Of a stretch of 64,000 nucleotides of DNA, positions 56,018 to 64,000 are shown piece by piece. Origin of the DNA: Noviherbaspirillum soli (GTDB taxonomy: Bacteria; Pseudomonadota; Gammaproteobacteria; Burkholderiales; Burkholderiaceae_D); contig NZ_JACYOX010000001.1 in the NCBI RefSeq assembly GCF_015352955.1, positions 248,001 to 312,000 on the forward strand, written 5' to 3'. A model generated the notes under the pieces. That model did not search any database. It was given only the letters and a program-made list of their open reading frames with translations, and was not told the origin of the DNA. The translations under genes were made by a program, and so were the position numbers. Positions within the stretch are counted from its first letter, which is position 1; each line of letters opens with the position of its first letter.

Positions 56018-58195
56018 CTAGTTAATTGCAGCTAACTTCACCGATAGTGGCAAGCGTAGAGATACCAAGGTTCCTTGCTTGGCACCCTTCCCTATGCTCA
56101 GGGTGCCGCCGAGATAGAGCGCGCGTTCCTGCATGCCCCGCAGCCCCCAGGACTCGGTCGCCAGCAGCCGCTCGGGCGGGATCGCCGTGCCGTCATCCTC
56201 GATATCGAGGAGCAATTGCTCATGGTCCAGCCGGACCGTAATGTCAACCACGGTCGCCTGGGCGTGCCTGGCCACATTGGTCAGCGCTTCCTGGGCAATG
56301 CGAAACAGCATTGCCCCGGCGTCCGCGCCGATGACGGGAAGATCCGGCGCGATCACGCAGTGGCAATGCACTCCGGTCTGGGCTTCGAGCTGGCTGGCCT
56401 GCCATTCGATGGCTTCCCACACGCCAAGCTGGTCGAGCACACTCGGCCGCAGGTCGGCGATCACGCGTCTGACGGTGTCCAGGGCGGCGTCCGCCTGCGC
56501 CATGGCTTCTGCCAGTAACGGCGCAGCCTGCGCATCGCTGCCAACGCGGCTGCTGGCCACCGACACATAAGCCTTGATGCCGGTCAGCACGCCGCCCAGT
56601 TCGTCGTGGATCTCGCGCGCAATCCGCTGGCGCTCGTTTTCCTTGATGCGTTCCTGATGACCGCCCAGCTCGCGCAGCGATTTTTGCGAACGCCGCAACT
56701 CGGTCTCGACCTGCTTGAATTCACTGATGTCGAGCACCGTGCCGACAATCGTGCGTCCCGAAGCGGCCTGTCCTTCGGCGACCTCGGCATGCAGCATCAC
56801 ATGGCGGACAGTGCCGTCCGGCCGGGTAATTACCATCTCGCAGGCGTGGTACGCGCCGTCAAGCACGTCTGCCAGGAAGCTGCGCCACATTGCCTGCGTG
56901 CTGCCTGGCAAGCGGGACAGGACCGGCACATTGTCCACCTCCGGTTCCATGCCGAAGATCCGGAAGCATTCATCCGACCACTGCTGCCAGCCGTTCGCCA
57001 CATCCATTTCCCAGCTGCCCACGTGCGCGATCCGCTGCGCATTCTTGAGGCTGCGTTCGGTACGGCGCAGAACGCCTTCCACCCGCTCCCGTGCGGCAAT
57101 GTCCATGCTCAGTTGCGTGTTGGCAGCATGCAGTGCCGCTGTACGCTCCTCGACCAGTTGGTGAATATGCCGTGTCCGCGAACCTTGCGTACGCAAATAG
57201 ACGGCCGCCATGACGCTGCTGAGGATGCCGAACAGGGCGACCAGCCAGGATCCAACCTGGCCACCGCTGCGTATATCAGCGCCACGCACGTCCACACGCC
57301 AGGTGACGCCACCGATCGGAAATGACTGCGAAGCTGTACGCACAGTGGCATCCGTGCGCTTTTCCATATTCTCGCCATATTGAAATGCCAGGGCCTGGGC
57401 GCTTCCATGACCGACGTAGACCGCCATGTCCATGCCATTCATGGGCCCGAGGCCGGAGTCGTCCAGGATTTTTTGGATCAGCTTGCCGATAGGCATGCCC
57501 AGGCCGGTGTAGCCGTAGACAGCGGCACGCCGCGCCTCGGGTGTGTCGAGCGGCATGCCTTCGCGGTAGATCGCCTTGACCACGGCCAGGCGCGGTGGCG
57601 ACGGCGGCACGAACAGGTAGCGCAATGCCGCTGTGGCGGAAGCCTCGCCGGTTTCCGTTGCCCGCTGCACGGCCTGGCTGATGCTGGGTTCCATCAGCGC
57701 GTCGAAACCGGTCCCGGCCAGGCCATTGATGGTGCCAGGTTCCAGGTATTCCACCACCAGATACTGGTCGCGGTCAGCGGCCCGTACCGGCTTGCCATCC
57801 TTCAGGTCGCTGATTTCAAAGTCGGGATGGGTGATGCGCATCCGCGACTCGTAGGCCGCGCGCTCGGCGTGGGGCACCAGCCGCAGGAAGGATATGGAAT
57901 TGAAGAAGGGACGCGTCTGGGCCAGCGGTCCGACAAAGGCATGAAACTGCGCCTGGCTTATCGGTCCGAAAGTCGCAAATACCCGGTTCACGTCCTCGAT
58001 CGTTTCCATCACTTCTTCCAGGCCCTGGCGTACTGTCAGGATGCGGAAACTGGCGCGGCGATCGAAGATCAGCTGCTCCATCGCTTGCTCCTGGTCACGC
58101 GTCCAGGAATGCAGCGCGGCGGTGGCCAGCAGACCCAGGATCAGGCACAGCAGCGCTGGCAGGAAGGACGGGAAGGAAAAACGTTGTCGATACAT
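56018..58195 (-). CDS. Membrane sensor histidine kinase, CHASE-PAS-HisKA_3
   Basis: 725 residues. One membrane helix (about 10-30), a periplasmic CHASE domain (about 50-290, with FFNSISFLRLVPHAERAAYE), and a second helix (about 315-335) come first. A coiled coil, a PAS domain (about 395-515), a NarL/DegS-type HisKA_3 (phospho-acceptor His in REIHDELGG) and a HATPase (EALTNVARHAQA; GLRGMQERALYLGG) follow. The G1 box reads DDGTAIPPE rather than DxGxG. CHASE domains sense small ligands outside the membrane. No response regulator gene is adjacent, so it is an orphan kinase or its partner is elsewhere. Confidence 0.92.
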   Translation of the reverse strand: MYRQRFSFPSFLPALLCLILGLLATAALHSWTRDQEQAMEQLIFDRRASFRILTVRQGLEEVMETIEDVNRVFATFGPISQAQFHAFVGPLAQTRPFFNSISFLRLVPHAERAAYESRMRITHPDFEISDLKDGKPVRAADRDQYLVVEYLEPGTINGLAGTGFDALMEPSISQAVQRATETGEASATAALRYLFVPPSPPRLAVVKAIYREGMPLDTPEARRAAVYGYTGLGMPIGKLIQKILDDSGLGPMNGMDMAVYVGHGSAQALAFQYGENMEKRTDATVRTASQSFPIGGVTWRVDVRGADIRSGGQVGSWLVALFGILSSVMAAVYLRTQGSRTRHIHQLVEERTAALHAANTQLSMDIAARERVEGVLRRTERSLKNAQRIAHVGSWEMDVANGWQQWSDECFRIFGMEPEVDNVPVLSRLPGSTQAMWRSFLADVLDGAYHACEMVITRPDGTVRHVMLHAEVAEGQAASGRTIVGTVLDISEFKQVETELRRSQKSLRELGGHQERIKENERQRIAREIHDELGGVLTGIKAYVSVASSRVGSDAQAAPLLAEAMAQADAALDTVRRVIADLRPSVLDQLGVWEAIEWQASQLEAQTGVHCHCVIAPDLPVIGADAGAMLFRIAQEALTNVARHAQATVVDITVRLDHEQLLLDIEDDGTAIPPERLLATESWGLRGMQERALYLGGTLSIGKGAKQGTLVSLRLPLSVKLAAIN

Positions 58196-58315
58196 GCGTG
58201 CTCGCCCGGCGCGATCTCTTTGTGCAATCCGTCGTTGAAGGCGCCGCAGGCGATCCGGCTGCAATCCGGGAGGTAGCCGAATGCCCGCGGCGAAGCCGTC
58301 ATGAAAGCGCGGCGA

Positions 58316-59935
58316 CTATTCCCACTCGATGGTGGCCGGCGGCTTGCCCGAAATGTCGTACACCACCCGGTTGATGCCCCGCACCTCGTTGATGATGCGG
58401 TTCGAGACCCGGCCCAGCAGTTCATGCGGCAGATGCGCCCAGTGCGCGGTCATGAAATCCTGGGTCTGCACCGCGCGCAACGCCACCACGTACTCATAGG
58501 TGCGGCCGTCGCCCATCACGCCAACCGACTTCACCGGCAGGAAGACGGCAAACGCCTGGCTGGTGGCGTCATACCAGTTCTTGTGGAACATGCCCACCTC
58601 GCGGCCCTCGCCCAGTTCCGCCGGCAGTGGAATGGCGGTGTTGCGCAGTTCCTCGATGAAGATCGCATCGGCCCGGCGCAGCAGGTCGGCGTATTCCTTC
58701 TTCACCTCGCCCAGGATGCGCACGCCCAGGCCGGGGCCGGGGAAAGGGTGGCGGTACACCATGTCATGCGGCAGGCCCAGCGCCACGCCGAGTTCACGCA
58801 CCTCGTCCTTGAACAGTTCGCGCAGCGGCTCCAGCAGTTTCAGGTTCAGGGTTTCCGGAAGGCCGCCCACGTTGTGATGGCTCTTGATCGTATGCGCGCC
58901 CTTCTTGCCCTTGCCGGCGCTCTCGATCACGTCCGGATAGATGGTTCCCTGGGCCAGCCACTTCGCGTTCGACAGCCTGCCCGCCTCCTGCTGGAATACC
59001 TCGACGAACTCGGCGCCGATGATCTTGCGCTTGGCTTCCGGATCGGTCACGCCGGCCAGCTTGCCCATGAACTGGTCGGTGGCGTCGACGCGGATCACCT
59101 TCACGCCGAGATTCTTGCCAAACATGTCCATCACCATCTGGCCTTCATTCAGGCGCAGCAGGCCATGGTCGACGAAGACGCAGGTCAGCTGGTCGCCGAT
59201 GGCGCGATGGATCAGCGCCGCGGCCACGCTGCTGTCGACGCCGCCGGACAGGCCGAGGATCACTTCCTCCGTGCCGACCTGGGCGCGGATCTTTTCCACC
59301 GCTTCGGCGATGTAGTCGGGCATGTTCCAGTCGGCCTTGCAGCCGCAGATCTCGTGCACGAAGCGCGACAGGATGGCCTTGCCCTGCATCGTATGGGTGA
59401 CTTCCGGATGGAACTGCACCGCATACATGCGGCGGTCCTCGTCGGCCATGCCGGCCACCGGGCAGTTGTCGGTGGACGCCATCAGCTTGAAGCCGGGCGG
59501 CATTTCCAGCACCTTGTCGCCATGGCTCATCCACACCTTCAGCATGCCGTGGCCCTCCGGGGTGACGAAGTCGACAATGCCGTTCAACAGCGCCGTATGG
59601 CCGCGCGCGCGTACCTCGGCATAGCCGAATTCACGCACGGTGCCGTTCTCGACCTTGCCGCCCAGCTGCTCGGCCATGGCCTGCATGCCGTAGCAAATGC
59701 CCAGCACCGGCACGCCCAGTTCGAACACGGCCGCCGGCACCCGCGGCGTATCGCCTTCGGTCACCGAGCTCGGGCCGCCGGACAGGATGACGCCGGCGGC
59801 GCCGTAGCCACGCACGAAATCGTCGCTGACGTCATACGGAAAGACCTCGGAGAACACGCCGCTGTCGCGCACGCGACGGGCGATCAGCTGGGTGACTTGG
59901 GATCCGAAATCCAGGATGAGAATTTTTGAATGCAT
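58316..59935 (-). CDS. guaA: GMP synthase (glutamine-hydrolysing)
   Basis: 539 residues. It converts XMP to GMP. The class-I glutamine amidotransferase domain ([16 protein letters not shown]; nucleophile Cys in [24 protein letters not shown]) is followed by the PP-loop ATP pyrophosphatase ([11 protein letters not shown]) and the dimerisation domain ending [18 protein letters not shown]. The ATG at 59935 gives the usual start. It lies 84 bases after guaB with a hairpin between. Confidence 0.97.
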   Translation of the reverse strand: MHSKILILDFGSQVTQLIARRVRDSGVFSEVFPYDVSDDFVRGYGAAGVILSGGPSSVTEGDTPRVPAAVFELGVPVLGICYGMQAMAEQLGGKVENGTVREFGYAEVRARGHTALLNGIVDFVTPEGHGMLKVWMSHGDKVLEMPPGFKLMASTDNCPVAGMADEDRRMYAVQFHPEVTHTMQGKAILSRFVHEICGCKADWNMPDYIAEAVEKIRAQVGTEEVILGLSGGVDSSVAAALIHRAIGDQLTCVFVDHGLLRLNEGQMVMDMFGKNLGVKVIRVDATDQFMGKLAGVTDPEAKRKIIGAEFVEVFQQEAGRLSNAKWLAQGTIYPDVIESAGKGKKGAHTIKSHHNVGGLPETLNLKLLEPLRELFKDEVRELGVALGLPHDMVYRHPFPGPGLGVRILGEVKKEYADLLRRADAIFIEELRNTAIPLPAELGEGREVGMFHKNWYDATSQAFAVFLPVKSVGVMGDGRTYEYVVALRAVQTQDFMTAHWAHLPHELLGRVSNRIINEVRGINRVVYDISGKPPATIEWE

Positions 59936-59973
59936 GGCGGGGGAGGATGAAAAAGAACGACTTGAATGGAAAC

Positions 59974-59999
59974 CGGCCGCCGGCGCAAACCGGCGGCCG
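59974..59999 (-). other. Hairpin between guaB and guaA
   Basis: A perfect 10-base inverted repeat (59974-59983 with 59990-59999) with a 6-base loop. On the minus strand it is followed by GGTTT and, further on, a T run, so it may be a partial terminator that tunes guaA relative to guaB. Confidence 0.5.
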
Positions 60000-60019
60000 T
60001 GCATGAATGACGCTCGCGC

Positions 60020-61512
<1,493 letters not shown>

Positions 61513-61629
61513 CAGAAATCGACGCCCGGAAAGCCCGTTGGAAACTGTCACAAGGAGGCGCTTTCGGTTGACACATCCGGCAAAGCATGAGGAAATCGTT
61601 GCCTTTGATCACTAATTAAAGGACTTACC

Positions 61630-62109
61630 ATGGCCGCCACGACATTGCGCAGGCTCGCCTGCCTGCTCGCATTCGCCGCCCTGCCGGCACTGGCCCAGCA
61701 TGTCTGGCTCGACGAGAAAGGCGTCAAGCAGTATTCCGACCAGCCACCGCCGGCCGGCACGCCGGCCAGCCGCATCCTGCAAGCTCCTGGCGCCCGCGCC
61801 GCGGCTCCGGCTGCCACGCCAGCGGCTGCGCCCAGCGGGCCGACCCTGGCGGAGCGCAATGCCGACTTTGAAAAACGCCGCCTGGAGCGCGCCGAGCGCG
61901 AACAGAAGGAAAGCGATCAGGCAGCGCTGGAAAAGGAAAAGAACCGCAATTGCGAACAGGCGCGCGCTTACGGCCGGGCGCTGGCCAATGGCGGACGGAT
62001 CGCGCGCACCGACACCAATGGCGAGCGCAGCTACCTGACGGACGCCCAGCGGGCCGAGGAAACAAGCCGGGTGCAGCGCGTGCTGGAGCAGTGCCGCAGC
62101 GGCGGCTGA
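61630..62109 (+). CDS. DUF4124 domain-containing exported protein
   Basis: 159 residues with a signal peptide (about 1-22, ending ALA) followed by the short DUF4124 beta module (QHVWLDEKGVKQYSDQPPP), an Ala/Pro linker and a charged helical stretch (RNADFEKRRLERAEREQKES). The two Cys near the end (NRNCEQARAYG and LEQCRSGG) may form a disulfide. The function is unknown; proteins of this type are common in the betaproteobacterial envelope. It diverges from guaB. A TTGACA hexamer at 61568-61573 could be its -35. Confidence 0.85.
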   Translation: MAATTLRRLACLLAFAALPALAQHVWLDEKGVKQYSDQPPPAGTPASRILQAPGARAAAPAATPAAAPSGPTLAERNADFEKRRLERAEREQKESDQAALEKEKNRNCEQARAYGRALANGGRIARTDTNGERSYLTDAQRAEETSRVQRVLEQCRSGG

Positions 62110-62161
62110 CGGCAAACCGCCAAGAGCCGGCAGCACGCCATGGCCGCGCTTGCGGGCGAAG

Positions 62162-62443
62162 TCAGGCGGCGCGTTCCTTCTTCACTGCGCGCCGACGCCG
62201 CGCATCCTTGGGGTCGGCCACCAGGGGCCGGTAGATTTCCACCCGGTCGCCATCGCGCAGCACGGTCTCCGGCGCCTTTTTCTTGCCGAAGATCCCCACC
62301 GGGCAGTGGTCGGGGTCGAACTGCGGCAGCAGCCCGCTGGCGACCACTGCGTCGCGCACGGTGCTGCCTTCATTCAGCGTCAAATCACGCAGCTGCGGCG
62401 CCTGCGGCAGCGGATGGCAGACCTGCACCCGGATCTCAGCCAT
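62162..62443 (-). CDS. rnfH: RnfH family protein
   Basis: 93 residues, ubiquitin-like beta-grasp fold of the RnfH/UPF0125 family (RVQVCHPLPQAPQLRDL; EGSTVRDAV; VGIFGKKKAPETVLRDGDRVEIYRPL). The name comes from linkage to rnf genes in other bacteria; its role is uncertain. It overlaps ratA by 8 bases, the usual arrangement. Confidence 0.92.
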   Translation of the reverse strand: MAEIRVQVCHPLPQAPQLRDLTLNEGSTVRDAVVASGLLPQFDPDHCPVGIFGKKKAPETVLRDGDRVEIYRPLVADPKDARRRRAVKKERAA

Positions 62444-62867
62444 ACACCACGTCCGCGCGCTTGGTGAAGGAATCGACGAAGCTATTGGCGATCATGTTGA
62501 ACACCGGGCCGATGATCTGCTCCAGGATGCGGCTGGAAAACTCGTAGTGCAGGTTGAAGTCGATGCGGCAGGCGTCAGCGCGCAGCGGCTTGAAGGTCCA
62601 GGTGCCTTCGAATTGCTTGAAAGGCCCGTCGACGAAACGCATCACCATCTGGGTGGGCGGGGTGTTGGTATTCTCGGTGGTGAAGCTCTGCTTGACGCCG
62701 TGATAATTGATCTTCAGCGTGGCCACCAGGATATTGCCCTCGCGATTCCGGACCTCGACGCCGCCGCACCAGGGCAGGAATTTCGGATAATCCTCGACCC
62801 GGTCGACCAGGGCGAACATCTGCTCGGCGCTGTAGCCGACCAATACGGACTTGTGTACGACTGCCAT
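62436..62867 (-). CDS. ratA: RatA family protein (START/polyketide-cyclase fold)
   Basis: 143 residues. E. coli RatA (PasT) was described as a toxin inhibiting 70S assembly, while relatives act as coenzyme Q-binding Coq10-type proteins. The SRPBCC pattern is clear: SAEQMFALVDRVEDYPKFLPWC, then FVDGPFKQFEGTWTFKPL and CRIDFNLHYEFSS. It diverges from smpB with 66 bases between starts, as in many proteobacteria. With rnfH it forms a bicistronic unit. Which of the two proposed functions applies here is unclear. Confidence 0.92.
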   Translation of the reverse strand: MAVVHKSVLVGYSAEQMFALVDRVEDYPKFLPWCGGVEVRNREGNILVATLKINYHGVKQSFTTENTNTPPTQMVMRFVDGPFKQFEGTWTFKPLRADACRIDFNLHYEFSSRILEQIIGPVFNMIANSFVDSFTKRADVVYG

Positions 62868-62933
62868 TGACTGTGAACCGTTTGATAAAATGCGAAGGTT
62901 GAAATTCTAACCGACCGCCACCACTTCCCCCTG

Positions 62934-63383
62934 ATGAGCATCGCAGACAATAAAAAAGCCTTTCACGACTACTTCATCGAAGAACGCTTCGAAGCCGGCA
63001 TGGTGCTGGAAGGCTGGGAAGTCAAGTCCATCCGCGCCGGCCGGGTCAATCTGAAGGAAGCCTATGTGGTTGTGCGCAAGGCCGAATTGTTCCTGTTCGG
63101 CTCGCACATCAGTCCCCTTCCCACAGCTTCCACCCATATCAGCCCGGATGCGGTGCGCACCCGCAAGCTTCTGCTGCATTCGGCGGAAATCAGCAAGCTG
63201 ATCGGCAAGGTGGAGCGTGCCGGCTACACGCTGGTGCCGCTGAATTTGCACTTCTCCAAGGGGCGCATCAAGTGCGAGGTCGGCCTGGCCAAGGGCAAGA
63301 AGCAGCACGACAAGCGCGAGACCGAGCGGCTGCGCGATACCCAGCGCGAGATCCAGTCCGCGATGAAGCAGAACCGGCGCTAG
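62934..63383 (+). CDS. smpB: SsrA-binding protein SmpB
   Basis: 149 residues. It binds tmRNA and brings it to stalled ribosomes for trans-translation. Typical blocks are [39 protein letters not shown] and [15 protein letters not shown], then [16 protein letters not shown] and the basic C-terminal tail needed for decoding-centre insertion. The tmRNA gene itself is not found in the following 617 bases. Confidence 0.97.
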   Translation: MSIADNKKAFHDYFIEERFEAGMVLEGWEVKSIRAGRVNLKEAYVVVRKAELFLFGSHISPLPTASTHISPDAVRTRKLLLHSAEISKLIGKVERAGYTLVPLNLHFSKGRIKCEVGLAKGKKQHDKRETERLRDTQREIQSAMKQNRR

Positions 63384-64000
63384 AAAGCCCGTCGATACTG
63401 CGCCGCGAAGCGAAGCGGCCGAAAACCAGGCCGGTCTGATGGTGGCCGCAAATCCAAGCCCTCTTCGGGCGTAGCCGCCACAGGAATAAGCGGCGCAGCC
63501 TTCTCCTTTCTCCAGTGCGGTCGCCACTTCCATTCTGCGGCACAGGTTTCTGCCATTGGTAAAAAAGGTGGCGCCTGACGGGATAGGATGCATGCGTTCT
63601 CAATGGTTACCGACCGCAAGCCGCAGCGATGTCGGCGCTGCCTATTTTGCCTGCGCCATTCCTTGTACTGACCTTCGATAATGCAAGCCCACGCGCGAAC
63701 CCTTCAAAGGGAAGCGGTATCTCCCGGCTTCTCCCTCGGCGATACACACCTCCCCGTACGCGCCTGCCGGCCAGAAGCAAGAACTCCAAAGCGCGTTCTG
63801 TTACCGAACTTCAGGTAACGATGATCTGAGCTGCCCCACCAGCGACGCGCTGCTCACTCCTTCACCGTTTCCTTGCGAAGACAGAAATTGACTGGCACGA
63901 CAAGGCCCTGGACCGGATGCCAGCGCATTATCGGTCCCGGCTTCTTTTCCGACAGGTTTAACAATGGGAGGTGCACGGTGTACAAAGCAGGCAAACATTC
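63384..64000. other. Region after smpB without a recognised gene
   Basis: 617 bases up to the window edge. Short frames on both strands lack Shine-Dalgarno sites and familiar domains. I looked for a tmRNA, a tRNA or a terminator and saw none. Composition shifts to somewhat lower GC toward the end, so it may be the decayed edge of an accessory segment that continues past the window. Confidence 0.45.

Noticed and set aside
63384-64000. Possible tmRNA (ssrA) gene next to smpB
   Set aside because: No tRNA-Ala-like ends, tag reading frame or CCA-adjacent acceptor stem could be found.

Overview
The window is GC-rich and densely packed. Many neighbouring genes overlap by 4 to 11 bases. The gene content and orders (ygfZ facing mltG-tmk-holB-pilZ-tatD; guaB-guaA close to rnfH, ratA and smpB; queE-queD-tadA-ldcA) are those of a betaproteobacterium of the Burkholderiales, most likely Oxalobacteraceae (Herbaspirillum, Noviherbaspirillum or Massilia-like). 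The family placement is inference; no rRNA, tRNA or tmRNA gene was recognised here.

Layout. 0-9 kb: the 3' part of ppnN, a glutathione transferase, a fatty-acyl-AMP ligase-like gene with a small unknown partner, two tandem pseudouridine synthase paralogues (one with an altered catalytic residue), an osmoprotectant binding-protein/permease fusion, an exported ankyrin protein and tatD. 9-18.5 kb: the mltG-tmk-holB-pilZ cluster, split from tatD by an oppositely oriented outer-membrane barrel gene; ygfZ, DUF4936 and NRDE genes; a GNAT/thioesterase pair; and an L,D-transpeptidase coupled to a TPR protein with a related C-terminal domain. 18.6-27.6 kb: a minus-strand catabolic block (thiolase, acyl-CoA dehydrogenase, Dabb protein, two SDRs, thioesterase, MDR reductase, GST-like protein, epoxide hydrolase-like protein) that looks like beta-oxidation of a substituted or cyclic acid. 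Three palindromic repeats interrupt it near 24 kb. 27.7-37 kb: an SNF2/SWIM ATPase, an MHS transporter with a strong terminator, and purT translationally coupled to a membrane PAS-GGDEF-EAL protein.

37.2-41.6 kb is the most unusual part: three consecutive plus-strand genes for long, Ser/Pro-rich, basic, largely disordered proteins. They carry many SP and S/T-P-x-K/R motifs and KRxRK-type basic clusters, and one has a pure (CAA)12 polyglutamine tract. I recognise no family for them. They could be eukaryote-directed effectors, nucleoid or condensate scaffolds, or something undescribed.

41.6-49 kb: a penicillin/acyl-homoserine-lactone acylase-like gene, the ABC-F gene ybiT with a clear terminator, a small coiled-coil protein, and the queE-queD-tadA-ldcA run (deazaguanine synthesis, tRNA deamination, murein recycling). 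48.86-49.75 kb shows no gene. 49.75-55.6 kb is a tight four-gene ligase-associated DNA repair operon (MBL exonuclease, ATP-dependent ligase, Lhr-type helicase, PdeM phosphoesterase). 55.6-64 kb: a small DUF1488-like protein, an orphan CHASE-PAS histidine kinase, guaA, guaB, a DUF4124 protein, rnfH-ratA, smpB, and a final 0.6 kb in which nothing is recognised.
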